The notes under the pieces were generated by a model. That model was not told the origin of the DNA. It saw only the letters and a list, made by a program, of their open reading frames with translations, and searched no databases. Positions 16,603 to 25,113 of a stretch of DNA of 48,611 nucleotides are shown piece by piece. Made by a program: the position numbers and the translations under genes. Position 1 is the first letter of the stretch; every line of letters starts with the position of its first letter. Location: the NCBI GenBank assembly GCA_025362795.1, contig JANYFE010000006.1, positions 1 through 48,611 of the forward strand. The letters run 5' to 3'. The DNA comes from Rhodobacterales bacterium (GTDB taxonomy: Bacteria > Pseudomonadota > Alphaproteobacteria > Rhodobacterales > Rhodobacteraceae).

Positions 16603-17286
16603 ATGAAACTATTCGTGGGGCTTGGTAATCCGGGTGCGGACTATGCCGGCCACCGTCACAACATCGGCTTCATGGCGGTCGACCGGATCGCCGCCGATCA
16701 CGGCTTTGGCCCGTGGAAGCGCGATTTCAAGGGCCGGGTCAGCGAGGGGCGGCTCGGGGCGGAAAAGGTCGTGCTGCTGAAACCCGAGACGTTCATGAAT
16801 GCCAGCGGCGAGGCGGTGCAGTCCGCGATGGCATTTTACAAGCTGTCCCCGGGCGATATCACGGTGTTCCACGACGAGCTGGACCTCGCCCCCGGCAAGC
16901 TGCGTTACAAGCTCGCGGGCGGTCATGCCGGGCACAATGGCTTGCGCTCGATCCACGCTCAGATCGGCGAAGCGTATGGCCGGGTGCGGCTGGGGATCGG
17001 GCACCCGGGGCACAAGGATGCGGTGGCGGGCTATGTGCTGCACAACTTTGCCAAGGTCGAGCAGGACTGGCTTGACGACCTGTTGCGGGGCATTTCGGAC
17101 GGTGCTGTGGCACTGGCCGAGGGCGACGCGCCGCGGTTCCTGAATGCGGTCGCGCTGCGGATGGCACCGCCGAAGGACAAGGCAGCAGCGGTGCCAGAAC
17201 CAAAAACCAGCGCCGCGGCCACTGCGGTGACTGCGGTTGAAGGATTGTCCGCCTTGCAACGGCTGGCGCAGCGGTTCCGGGGATAG
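16603..17286 (+). CDS. pth: Peptidyl-tRNA hydrolase
   Basis: Pth recycles peptidyl-tRNAs released during aborted translation. The sequence starts MKLFVGLGNPGADYAGHRHN, with the catalytic His about residue 20. It continues with KPETFMNASGEAVQ, containing the substrate-binding Asn, and DELDLAPGKLR, then GGHAGHNGLRSI. At 227 residues it is longer than E. coli Pth (194), because of an Ala/Pro-rich C-terminal tail (KDKAAAVPEPKTSAAATAVT) of a kind common in alphaproteobacteria. It lies downstream of rplY, with a terminator between them. Confidence 0.97.
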   Translation: MKLFVGLGNPGADYAGHRHNIGFMAVDRIAADHGFGPWKRDFKGRVSEGRLGAEKVVLLKPETFMNASGEAVQSAMAFYKLSPGDITVFHDELDLAPGKLRYKLAGGHAGHNGLRSIHAQIGEAYGRVRLGIGHPGHKDAVAGYVLHNFAKVEQDWLDDLLRGISDGAVALAEGDAPRFLNAVALRMAPPKDKAAAVPEPKTSAAATAVTAVEGLSALQRLAQRFRG

Positions 17287-17354
17287 CGGGCGCAGGACTG
17301 CCCGGCGCCCGGCTGGTGGCAGAACCCCGACTGACAACCGCCGCGATTGCCGCC

Positions 17355-17657
17355 TCAAGGATCGAGGCGCAGCATCACGTCACCGGAATAGGCCTCGGTC
17401 AGACCACGCCCACCGCCCAGATCTTCCAGCAGCGGTCGCAACTTGTCGAGACTGCCGATCATCGCGGGACGGGCGGCGGCGAGTGCCGCCATGCTGTCCC
17501 ATTCGCCCACCACGATAAAGCTGCGCTCGCCGGTTTTGACCAGCGCGAAGCTGCGCGAACCGGGCATCGTGGACAGGCTCAACTCTTTGTGGACGCGGAC
17601 ATAATCCGCCTCCATCCCCGGCTTTACACGCATGTGCACCACGTTCATTGCCGTCAT
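17355..17657 (-). CDS. ABM-domain (antibiotic biosynthesis monooxygenase-like) protein
   Basis: The 100-residue protein has the dimeric alpha+beta-barrel pattern: NVVHMRVKPGMEADYVRVH, then GSRSFALVKTGERSFIVVGEW and a final helix. ABM-fold proteins include small oxygenases and heme-degrading enzymes, but most are uncharacterised. GGGGGAG lies 6 bases before the ATG at 17657, which decides the start. Convergent with pth; the HlyU-like gene lies upstream on the same strand. Confidence 0.7.
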   Translation of the reverse strand: MTAMNVVHMRVKPGMEADYVRVHKELSLSTMPGSRSFALVKTGERSFIVVGEWDSMAALAAARPAMIGSLDKLRPLLEDLGGGRGLTEAYSGDVMLRLDP

Positions 17658-17732
17658 GACTTGCTCCCCCTATGGCAAAGGTAGCGGCAAGATAGCACGG
17701 ATCGGGGCGAGTCGGCGGATAGTTGCGTCGGG

Positions 17733-18002
17733 TCAGGTGAACAGCGCATCCCCCAACTGGTCGATGGCCTGCTTCGCCTTGGCGACCGTGATGGCAACAG
17801 CCTCCTCCAGCGAGGGGCAAGTGTCGGCACGGATCAGGTGGTGGACCTTGGTTTGACCGCCGAAATCCTTTTCCACCCGCGCCGCGACGCGGTAAGCGCC
17901 GCCGTCCTTGACGGGCTGGGCAAAGATGCGGAAATCCTTGTGTTGGATAGGTTCAGGGGTGGTGGGTGCAGATTTGCCGAACAGGCGGGAGAGAAGGTTC
18001 AT
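17733..18002 (-). CDS. HlyU-family protein
   Basis: The 89-residue protein MNLLSRLFGKSAPTTPEPIQ continues into HKDFRIFAQPVKDGGAYRVA and HHLIRADTCPSLEEAVAIT, the pattern of the HlyU_2/DUF-type small proteins widespread in alphaproteobacteria. They share a name with a hemolysin regulator of Vibrio but have no helix-turn-helix here, so a regulatory role is unproven. I use the ATG at 18002 with GGAG upstream rather than the longer frame from 18122, which overlaps the toxin gene region. Confidence 0.75.
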   Translation of the reverse strand: MNLLSRLFGKSAPTTPEPIQHKDFRIFAQPVKDGGAYRVAARVEKDFGGQTKVHHLIRADTCPSLEEAVAITVAKAKQAIDQLGDALFT

Positions 18003-18015
18003 AGGGTCGGCTCCG

Positions 18016-18276
18016 TCAGGGGGCGTGGTGGTAGCGTCATCTGACAATTTCCAGAGCGTCACCTGTGACACGATACACCAGCCTGTGCTCCCGGTCGATG
18101 CGCCGGGACCAAAGCCCGGCAAGGTCGCCCTTCAAGGGTTCGGGTTTGCCAATCCCCTCAAAAGGACGGCGCAAGCATTCCTTGATCAGAGCGTTGAGTT
18201 TGCGGAGCGTCGCCTTGTCGGTGTCCTGCAAATACTGGGACTGTTCCCAAGTGACTGGCTCGAAGATAGGCGTCAA
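18016..18276 (-). pseudogene. yoeB: YoeB/Txe-family toxin with premature stop before catalytic tail
   Basis: YoeB toxins are ribosome-dependent mRNA interferases. The frame from the TTG at 18276 reads TWEQSQYLQDTDKATLRKLN, then RPFEGIGKPEPLKGDLAGLW and SRRIDREHRLVYRVTG, all close to YoeB, including the Glu in PFEG and the Arg in HRLVYR region. It stops with ALEIVR and TGA at 18039-18037. The next codons read Arg-Tyr-His-His-Ala-Pro then TGA at 18018-18016. Family members end C-R-Y-H-Y, so TGC (Cys) has become TGA, and the catalytic C-terminal His and aromatic residue are lost. The start overlaps the antitoxin stop. The toxin is probably inactive. Confidence 0.85.
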
Positions 18277-18548
18277 TATTCGGCCATCGCCTCATGCTCT
18301 GCCATTGTCTTGACGATCCCGTGGCCCGCATCAAGTTCAGCAATTCCTCGCATCAGGGCAGCCCTGTTGGCAGGCGAGGCCAAAAGATACGTCGTCTCGT
18401 CCATGCTGGCCCAGTCTTCGAGGCTGACCATGACGACCGGCTTGGCCCCTGGCACGGTGAACGATGACCGGCTCGTGGTCGTCATTCACGCGGTCCATGA
18501 CAGAGCGGAGAGATTGGCGCGGAGTTCGGTGGAGGAGAGGGTTTTCAT
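18273..18548 (-). pseudogene. yefM: YefM/Phd-family antitoxin, broken by two frameshifts
   Basis: An ATG at 18548 starts MKTLSSTELRANLSAL, the DNA-binding N-terminus of YefM antitoxins, but it stops after SWTA. The matching continuation MDRVNDDHEPVIVHRAR is in a second frame, and KPVVMVSLEDWASMDETTYL is in a third, which then runs to 18273. The first shift looks like two extra bases near GCTCTGTC. The second fits loss of one G in a GGGG run. The last frame could still start internally at 18485, yielding 70 residues that keep the toxin-binding part but lack the DNA-binding helix. Operator-dependent autorepression should be lost. Confidence 0.85.
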
Positions 18549-18596
18549 GGGGGGAAGGGCGGGGTTGCGTGGGGGAAGGAAAGGGTGGGGGGGCGG
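18549..18596 (+). other. G-rich tract upstream of the antitoxin
   Basis: On the plus strand this stretch holds G-runs of 5, 3, 4, 5, 3 and 7 bases separated by short spacers, a pattern able to form a G-quadruplex. On the coding (minus) strand it is an almost pure pyrimidine tract directly before the yefM ATG, so no Shine-Dalgarno sequence is present there. Confidence 0.6.
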
Positions 18597-18626
18597 TTGC
18601 GTCCGAAAAAATATGACAGGACGCAA
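18597..18626. repeat. Perfect 8-bp inverted repeat
   Basis: TTGCGTCC (18597-18604) pairs with GGACGCAA (18619-18626) around a 14-base AT-rich spacer. It lies between the decayed toxin-antitoxin module and the AT-rich orphan gene. It is not followed by a T-run on either strand, so an operator or recombination scar is more likely than a terminator. Confidence 0.55.
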
Positions 18627-18631
18627 AAAAT

Positions 18632-19273
18632 TCATCTGAAACGCAAAATGGGATGGAGTGGATTCATTTCAGAGAAGTGGTCGATTAACCGGTTGGAAGC
18701 TCCCGATAGCGCCTGAAGATTCTCCGCCAGTTCAGAAAACGAAAGACTTGATTTTCCATTGGTAATACCAGAATTGAAAAAGTAGATCGGGAGGTTTGCG
18801 GATTTCGACGAACCAGCGCCCTTTCGTCTACCGCCTAGATGCTTCAATTCGTTCGCCAAATCGTCAACCTTACCGGTGAATAGATCATCATCAGTGTATG
18901 GCATCAAATCTGGTATTGACCTGATACTTTCGAAAGCGATGTGCAAGTTAAGCACCACAGATTCCGCGAGATTTAACGCCCGAAAGTAATGCTCAAATCT
19001 TGGTGATTCTGGAACGAAATCCAAAAAATAGGTCTCAAGCGCCAAGCGCATCTCAATGTAAGCCTGTTGAGCACCATCAGAACGACGCGCGAGTTGCCGC
19101 AAAGTTGCTGACGGCACTGGTTTTAATTTTGCAACTAAACACTCAATCATACCAAGCTTTAAGATTTGCTCTATAGAAGGAACAGCCATTTCCAAGGCTG
19201 GTAAATAGCATGGCTCAAATTGACCTAGACCGGTTGCAATCGCTTCAAGATAGCTTGAACTAAACTGAATCAA
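18632..19273 (-). CDS. Hypothetical protein, AT-rich orphan
   Basis: I do not recognise this 213-residue protein. It has no signal peptide or membrane segment, is mostly helical in character, and contains a possible Lys/Arg-rich turn (HLGGRRKGAGSSKSA) near the middle. Its base composition is clearly lower in GC than its neighbours, and its codon use includes AT-ending codons rare elsewhere in the window, so it was probably acquired horizontally. The start is uncertain: the longest frame opens with TTG at 19273. It sits next to a decayed toxin-antitoxin pair and a short inverted repeat, and upstream of the rpoD end. Confidence 0.6.
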   Translation of the reverse strand: MIQFSSSYLEAIATGLGQFEPCYLPALEMAVPSIEQILKLGMIECLVAKLKPVPSATLRQLARRSDGAQQAYIEMRLALETYFLDFVPESPRFEHYFRALNLAESVVLNLHIAFESIRSIPDLMPYTDDDLFTGKVDDLANELKHLGGRRKGAGSSKSANLPIYFFNSGITNGKSSLSFSELAENLQALSGASNRLIDHFSEMNPLHPILRFR

Positions 19274-19340
19274 AACGTTACAATCCCAAGTTGCGCAGAG
19301 TAGGGCAGTTGACGTATCAGAGTTCCTTCATATAAACTCC

Positions 19341-21338
19341 TTACTGATCCAAGAAACTCCGCAACTTCCGGCTCCTTGACGGATGCTTCAGCTTACGCAG
19401 CGCCTTGGCCTCGATCTGCCGGATGCGTTCGCGCGTGACCGAAAACTGCTGTCCGACTTCTTCCAGCGTATGATCGGTGTTCATGCCGATGCCGAAGCGC
19501 ATGCGCAGGACGCGTTCTTCGCGCGGAGTGAGGGAGGCCAGAACCCGTGTCGTGGTTTCTTTCAGGTTTTCCTGAATGGCGCTGTCCAAGGGCAGGATCG
19601 CATTCTTGTCTTCGATGAAATCGCCCAACTGGCTGTCTTCTTCGTCGCCAATCGGAGTTTCCAGGGAAATCGGTTCCTTGGCGATCTTCATCACTTTGCG
19701 AACCTTCTCCAATGGCATTTGCAGCTTTTCGGCCAGTTCTTCCGGCGTCGGTTCGCGGCCAATTTCGTGCAGCATTTGCCGCCCGGTGCGAACCAGTTTG
19801 TTGATCGTCTCGATCATATGCACCGGAATGCGGATGGTGCGGGCTTGATCCGCAATCGACCGAGTAATAGCCTGCCTGATCCACCACGTCGCATAGGTCG
19901 AGAATTTATAGCCGCGGCGGTATTCGAATTTATCGACCGCTTTCATCAGGCCGATATTGCCTTCCTGAATCAAATCCAGGAATTGCAGCCCACGGTTGGT
20001 ATATTTCTTGGCAATGGAAATAACCAGACGCAGGTTGGCCTCGACCATTTCCTTTTTGGCCTGACGCGCCTCTTTCTCGCCTTTTTGGACCTGATTTACG
20101 ATGCGACGGAATTCGGAAATATCGACGCCGATATAGGTGCCGACCCCGGCCATTTCGGCCCGCAATTCCTCGACCTTCTCGCGCGAACGTTCCATCAGCG
20201 CCTGCCAGCCGCGACCGGCTTTGGTTGCCATGCGGTCCAGCCAGGTCGGGTCCAGCTCATACCCCTGATATTCGTCGATGAATTCGCGGCGGTTGATCCG
20301 TGCGGCATCGGCCAGTTTGACCATGCCGGAATTGATCATCATGATCTTGCGGTTGATGCCATAGAGCTGATCAATCAGCGCTTCGATCCGGTTGTTGTGC
20401 AAGTGCAATTCATTGACCAGAACGACGATTTCCGACCGCAGTTTCTGATAGGCGGCCTCGTCCGAGGCGGAAAATCGGGTCTTTTCCGACAGGGTCGCGG
20501 ACATCCGCAGATCCTGCATTTCGGACAATTTGCTATAGTCGCGGGCGATCAGGTCCAGGGTTTCCAGAACCTTGGGCTTGAGCGCCGCCTCCATCGCGGC
20601 CAGCGACATGGCAGCGCCGTCTTCGTCGTCGTCGTCATCTTCGACCGTCGCCATGATCGGATTGCCGTCGGCGTCCATTTCCGGCTCGTCAGAGGCGCGG
20701 CGCGGCGTAGCGGAGGCGGTCATGTCGACGCCTTCCAGAGCCTCGCCAACCAGACCTTCTTCGCCATCGAGCGAGCGGCCAAAGGTCGCTTCAAGGTCGA
20801 TCACGTCGCGCAGCAGAATGTCTTCGGACAAAAGTTCGTCGCGCCAGATGATGATGGCCTGAAAGGTCAGCGGGCTTTCGCACAGGCCTGCGATCATCGT
20901 ATTGCGGCCGGCCTCGATCCGCTTGGCGATGGCAATTTCACCTTCGCGGGACAGAAGTTCGACCGAACCCATTTCGCGCAGATACATCCGCACCGGGTCA
21001 TCGGTGCGGTCCAGCGCCTCGGTGGTGGAGGTGACGACAGCCACATCGCGCGAGGTGGACGACGTTTCCACAAGTTCGCCCGCGACCGCCTCGCCCTCTT
21101 CGGCCTCGTCATTTTCGATGATGTTGATGCCCATTTCGGACAGCATCGACATCACATCCTCGATCTGTTCGGATGAGACCTGTTCAGGCGGCATGACGGT
21201 GTTCAGCTGGTCATAGGTGATATAGCCACGCTCGCGGGCGTCGGCGATCATCTTCTTGACGGCGGCCTGACTCATGTCGAGCGAAACATCGGCCTCTTCG
21301 CCTTCGGGCTTCGCGTCGTCGGTGTCTTTGGGGGCCAT
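19341..21338 (-). CDS. rpoD: RNA polymerase primary sigma factor (sigma-70)
   Basis: The 665-residue protein has the full sigma-70 plan. Acidic region 1.1 contains [14 protein letters not shown], region 1.2 starts [20 protein letters not shown], and a long non-conserved region follows. Region 2 has [14 protein letters not shown] and [16 protein letters not shown]. Region 3 has [13 protein letters not shown]. Region 4 ends with [13 protein letters not shown] and [18 protein letters not shown] start at ATG 21338 (MAPKDTDD), with GGAGAA 5 bases upstream. It lies downstream of dnaG on the same strand, 97 bases away, the classic dnaG-rpoD order. Confidence 0.98.
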   Translation of the reverse strand: MAPKDTDDAKPEGEEADVSLDMSQAAVKKMIADARERGYITYDQLNTVMPPEQVSSEQIEDVMSMLSEMGINIIENDEAEEGEAVAGELVETSSTSRDVAVVTSTTEALDRTDDPVRMYLREMGSVELLSREGEIAIAKRIEAGRNTMIAGLCESPLTFQAIIIWRDELLSEDILLRDVIDLEATFGRSLDGEEGLVGEALEGVDMTASATPRRASDEPEMDADGNPIMATVEDDDDDEDGAAMSLAAMEAALKPKVLETLDLIARDYSKLSEMQDLRMSATLSEKTRFSASDEAAYQKLRSEIVVLVNELHLHNNRIEALIDQLYGINRKIMMINSGMVKLADAARINRREFIDEYQGYELDPTWLDRMATKAGRGWQALMERSREKVEELRAEMAGVGTYIGVDISEFRRIVNQVQKGEKEARQAKKEMVEANLRLVISIAKKYTNRGLQFLDLIQEGNIGLMKAVDKFEYRRGYKFSTYATWWIRQAITRSIADQARTIRIPVHMIETINKLVRTGRQMLHEIGREPTPEELAEKLQMPLEKVRKVMKIAKEPISLETPIGDEEDSQLGDFIEDKNAILPLDSAIQENLKETTTRVLASLTPREERVLRMRFGIGMNTDHTLEEVGQQFSVTRERIRQIEAKALRKLKHPSRSRKLRSFLDQ

Positions 21339-21435
21339 GTGTTCTCCAAGGGTGCGAATCAGGGGGCGAATCGGTCGGCGAATCAGGTAGTGGCTATAAG
21401 CCATACCGCGAATCACGGGCGAGTTGCAGGGGCGG

Positions 21436-23355
21436 TCAGTGCTTTTTCTTTTCCCATACGCGGGAGTTGATAAGGCTTTGCAAATGGTTCGACATAGCGG
21501 CGCGGTCTTCGCCCATTTGGGCGGTGTCGTTGCGGGGCGGCTGGTCAGCCCGGTGGCGGGCTTCGTTGGCCTGCGACAGCCGCCACGTCAGCCCCTCGTC
21601 GACCAGCCCGGTAAAGTCTTCGATCCCGTCTTCGATCTCGCGCCGCGCCCCACGACCGGCATCGAGTTTGGCAAGTTCTTCGGCAAGGCACAGGCTGGCA
21701 AGGCTGGTATCGGTACGGTTGCGCACAGGGGGCGCGATCAGCACATGGGGGCGCTGCATCAAGGCGTCAAGAACAGCGGGCGCTGCGCGGCGCAAACGGT
21801 CCTCGACGGTGGCGGGGTCAAGGTGGGACAAAAGGATGGTGCGAATGGCGTTGTGATCGTCGCCGGTCAGTTCCATCCGTTCGAGGGCGGATTCAAAGCG
21901 CGCGATCAGAGCGGGATGGGTGATCAGGGTGGCAAGGATAACCGCCTCGCGCAGGATTTCGTCGATGCGGCCAGAGGCAGTGGCGAGCAGGGAACCCTTG
22001 GTACTGCTGAGCGCAGACTGCGGCGGCTGAAATTTACCGCGCTGCTGCGGTTGCCAGGTCGGCCGGGCGCGGGTGCCGAACAAATCGAGACGCAGACGCT
22101 TGATTTCCTCGCCATAATGGCTGCGGATCGACGGGTCAGCGATGCGCGTCAGTGCTGTGCGCAAAGTCTTGTCCAGCGCCGCCTTGCGTTCGGGACTGTC
22201 AAAGTTGCGGCCTTCGGTTTCGCGCTGCCATAACAGGTTGACCATGGGCTGAGCAGCGTCGATGACCTTTTGCATGGCCCCCGCCCCCTGCGCCTTGATC
22301 AGGTCGTCAGGATCGAGACCTGTGGGCAGAACTGCAAAGCGCAGACCGCGTCCTGCCTCGAGCAACGGCAAAGCGAGGTCGACGACACGCAGGGCGGCAG
22401 CGATCCCGGCCTTGTCGCCGTCCAGCGCAATGATCGGCTCGTCATGGATGCGCCACATCAGGCGCAACTGATCTTCGGTCACGGCAGTGCCCAAGGGTGC
22501 TACAGCGGATTTGAAGCCAGCCTCAACCAACGCAATCACATCCATGTAGCCTTCGGCCACGATCAGCGGTTGGCCTTTGCCAGCAGCCTCGCGCGCCGGG
22601 CCGTGGTTGAACAGGTTGCGGCCCTTGTCGAACAGATCGGTTTCCGGGCCATTGAGGTATTTGGCCCGGGCATTGGGGTCCATGGCGCGACCGCCCAGCG
22701 AGATCGCCCTGCCCCGGCCATCGCGGATCGGAAAGATGATGCGGCCGCGAAAGCGGTCATAGGGCGGGCCGCCGTCGTCGGGCTTGGCGCAAAGGCCGGC
22801 ATCAACGATCAGCTGCGGTGCGATTCCCTTTTGGGTCAGTGCCGCGAACAGGGTCTGGCGCTGGTCAGGCGCATAACCGATTTCCCAGCGGTCCTGGGCG
22901 GCTTCGGAGAGACCGCGCCGGGCCAGATAGGCGCGGGCCTCGGCGGCGGCGGAGGTTTTGAGCTGCAGGCGGAACCATTTCACCGCCTCGTCCATGACCT
23001 TGACCAGTTCGCTGCGATGATCGGCCTTTTGCGCCGCAACCGGATCACGTTCCGGCATCTTCATGCCCACTTCGCGGGCCAGCAGTTCCACCGCCCCCAT
23101 GAAGTCCAAGTTTTCGGTTTCCTTGACGAAAGAGACGGCGTCGCCTTTGGCGTGGCAGCCGAAGCAGTAATAGAAACCCTTGCGGTCATCGACGTGGAAA
23201 CTGGGCGATTTTTCTTGATGAAACGGGCACGGCGCCCACAGGTCGCCTTTGCCGGGGTTGGACTTGCGCGGGTCCCAAGTGACCTTGCGGCCCACGACCT
23301 GCGACAGCGAGGTGCGGGTGCGAAGTTCGTCAAGGAATCCGGGCGGCAGGTTCAT
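21436..23355 (-). CDS. dnaG: DNA primase
   Basis: DnaG makes RNA primers at the replication fork. The 639-residue protein starts [20 protein letters not shown]. The zinc-binding CHC2 domain shows [11 protein letters not shown] and [11 protein letters not shown], and the catalytic core starts [15 protein letters not shown]. The TOPRIM motifs [11 protein letters not shown] and [10 protein letters not shown] carry the metal-binding Glu and Asp residues. The C-terminal helicase-interacting region is less conserved and ends VWEKKKH. I use ATG 23355 rather than the upstream in-frame codons because MNLPPGF is the family start. Transcribed with rpoD. Confidence 0.98.
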   Translation of the reverse strand: MNLPPGFLDELRTRTSLSQVVGRKVTWDPRKSNPGKGDLWAPCPFHQEKSPSFHVDDRKGFYYCFGCHAKGDAVSFVKETENLDFMGAVELLAREVGMKMPERDPVAAQKADHRSELVKVMDEAVKWFRLQLKTSAAAEARAYLARRGLSEAAQDRWEIGYAPDQRQTLFAALTQKGIAPQLIVDAGLCAKPDDGGPPYDRFRGRIIFPIRDGRGRAISLGGRAMDPNARAKYLNGPETDLFDKGRNLFNHGPAREAAGKGQPLIVAEGYMDVIALVEAGFKSAVAPLGTAVTEDQLRLMWRIHDEPIIALDGDKAGIAAALRVVDLALPLLEAGRGLRFAVLPTGLDPDDLIKAQGAGAMQKVIDAAQPMVNLLWQRETEGRNFDSPERKAALDKTLRTALTRIADPSIRSHYGEEIKRLRLDLFGTRARPTWQPQQRGKFQPPQSALSSTKGSLLATASGRIDEILREAVILATLITHPALIARFESALERMELTGDDHNAIRTILLSHLDPATVEDRLRRAAPAVLDALMQRPHVLIAPPVRNRTDTSLASLCLAEELAKLDAGRGARREIEDGIEDFTGLVDEGLTWRLSQANEARHRADQPPRNDTAQMGEDRAAMSNHLQSLINSRVWEKKKH

Positions 23356-23443
23356 AGTTGCATTATCGGCGCGGGTTGCTTTGGTGTCCAGCAAGAGTGC
23401 GGGCCCGCCCCCGGACCACCGGAACAATTATGAGCAGATGAAT

Positions 23444-24595
23444 TCAGCCGAGAAGGTCGGTCATCACCTTGTGGAAAATCCGTGCACCGAGTGGAATCAG
23501 CGCGTCGGGGAAATCGTAGTCCGGGTGGTGCAGCTGCGGGTGTTTCTCGCCTGCGCCCAAAAACATCATCGCCATGCGGGTGCCGGGTTCGCCGAAACGG
23601 CCAAAATCCTCGGATCCGCGCATCGGCAGGTTGAGGTCGTCATGCGGGATGTTCAGGGCATCAAGGGCGCGGGTAAGCTGGGTAATGGCGTCGGCATCAT
23701 TCACGGTCGCGGCAAAACCGTCCTGCGTCAGGAATTCGACGTGCAAGCCATCGCGGGCGGCTTCGGTTGCGGCAAGAGCGACCGCTTCGACGTAAAGCGC
23801 GGCCATCGGGGCGTCTTCGCGGGTGCGCAGTTTGGCCCACAGTTCGGCATATCCGGGCGATATGCCGAAGGCGGGTTCGCCGACACGGCTGTGGGTGATC
23901 GTGACCATGCGGAAGTCTGCCGTGAGCGCGCCACCGGGGCCAAGCGCCAGCAGTGCCGGGATCAGGCGGGCTACGGCATGGACCGGCGATGTGCCGGTTT
24001 CGGGCATGGAGGCATGGGCGGTCTTGCCAGTCAGGTGGACGCGCAAACCCTGTGAGGCGCACATCATGGTGCCGGGGCGCAGCGTCGCATGGCCAAAGGG
24101 CAGGCCGGGCATGTTGTGCAGGGCAAAGGCCCAGTCGGGTTTGATCTGCGGATAGCGCGGGTCGGCGATGACCTGAGCCGCGCCCGCGCCGTTTTCTTCG
24201 GCGGGTTGGAACAGCAAGATCACCCGGCCTGTGGCAGGGCGATGCCGCCCGATCAGCCGGGCAAGCGCCATCAGGATGGTCATATGGCCGTCGTGGCCGC
24301 ACATATGGCCGTGGCCCGGGATGGTGGAGCGGTAGGTGGGCTGGCCCAGTTCCTCGATCGGCAGGGCGTCGAGTTCGGCGCGAAACAGGACTGTTTCACC
24401 GGGGGCCTTGCCGTTGTAAATCGCCGCAACGCCGTGGCCGCCCAGGTTGGTGACGATCTGCTCAGGCTTGGTGAGGGCCAGCGCTGCGGTGACGCGGGCG
24501 GCAGTTTCGCTCTCTTCGCCAGAGACTTCAGGGAAACGGTGCAATTCGCGGCGCCAGTCGGTCAGCTCGGTGATGTCGGTGTTGGTCAGCATCAC
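23444..24595 (-). CDS. M20-family amidohydrolase (hippurate hydrolase/IAA-amino acid hydrolase-like)
   Basis: The 383-residue zinc/manganese peptidase-like enzyme has the M20 metal motifs GHMCGHDGHMTILM, FQPAEENGAGAA (catalytic Glu pair) and LHNMPGLPFG, plus the dimerisation-domain motif GKTAHASMPE. Its N-terminus LTDWRRELHRFPEVSGEE is typical of the subfamily that removes acyl groups from amino acids. It begins with overlapping bases at the end of soxG (24592-24595), so it is translated with the sarcosine oxidase operon. A role in releasing glycine-type amino acids for that pathway is possible but is only context-based. Confidence 0.88.
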   Translation of the reverse strand: MMLTNTDITELTDWRRELHRFPEVSGEESETAARVTAALALTKPEQIVTNLGGHGVAAIYNGKAPGETVLFRAELDALPIEELGQPTYRSTIPGHGHMCGHDGHMTILMALARLIGRHRPATGRVILLFQPAEENGAGAAQVIADPRYPQIKPDWAFALHNMPGLPFGHATLRPGTMMCASQGLRVHLTGKTAHASMPETGTSPVHAVARLIPALLALGPGGALTADFRMVTITHSRVGEPAFGISPGYAELWAKLRTREDAPMAALYVEAVALAATEAARDGLHVEFLTQDGFAATVNDADAITQLTRALDALNIPHDDLNLPMRGSEDFGRFGEPGTRMAMMFLGAGEKHPQLHHPDYDFPDALIPLGARIFHKVMTDLLG

Positions 24596-25113
24596 AAGGC
24601 TGCGCGGGCGGCGAGCGATTTCAAGGCCGTCTCAATCTCGGACCAGGCGGTGCGGGCCATCGAACGGAACACCAGCAGCAGGAATCCGTCTTTTTCGCGC
24701 AGCAGGACCATGTTCATATGACCAAGCGGCGTGCGGGCAGACTGGCCCGGCTTGAACTGGTTCAGATCAAGAGGCACGAGGCGCATCAGCGCGTTGGCGG
24801 CTTGCGGGCCGGATAGGCGCACGGCGGCCCAACCGCCGCTTTGGTCGGTTGTGGCGGCGATGCCGGTCAGGTCGGGGATCGGCGTGCCAATCAGAAACGC
24901 CTGATCCGGGCCGGTCCAGCATAGGATGCCGGATTTGGTGGAAAAACTGTTGGGCTTTGGGAACGGTTGTCCGAGAGCCGTCGCCGCCGTCTTCAGCTTG
25001 CCCGGGAATACGGCGATCGAGGTGATCTGACCCAGGTCAGCTTCCGCCAAAGTGGTGCCATGATAGTTGACGGACTGCCCTGACAGGGCGGTTTTGGCGA
25101 TGAGTTCAGGCAC
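24592..25113 (-). CDS. soxG: Sarcosine oxidase gamma subunit
   Basis: SoxG is the small structural subunit of heterotetrameric sarcosine oxidase. The 173-residue protein begins VPELIAKTALSGQSVNYH and shows the family motifs PDQAFLIG, SGGWAAVRLSGPQAANAL and MARTAWSEIETA. I prefer the GTG at 25113, which overlaps the soxA stop, to the ATG at 25134 inside soxA, because it gives the usual N-terminus. It is the fourth gene of the order soxB-D-A-G and shares its last bases with the M20 hydrolase. Confidence 0.92.
   Translation of the reverse strand: MPELIAKTALSGQSVNYHGTTLAEADLGQITSIAVFPGKLKTAATALGQPFPKPNSFSTKSGILCWTGPDQAFLIGTPIPDLTGIAATTDQSGGWAAVRLSGPQAANALMRLVPLDLNQFKPGQSARTPLGHMNMVLLREKDGFLLLVFRSMARTAWSEIETALKSLAARAAL

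Noticed and set aside
18037-18039. TGA of the YoeB-like gene as a selenocysteine codon
   Set aside because: The family has Cys here, but no selenocysteine insertion element or precedent for YoeB is known to me; a nonsense change is simpler.
19383-21176. 597-residue open frame on the plus strand over rpoD
   Set aside because: Shadow of rpoD on the opposite strand; sequence has no plausible protein features.
22270-23433. Long plus-strand open frame over dnaG
   Set aside because: Shadow of dnaG.
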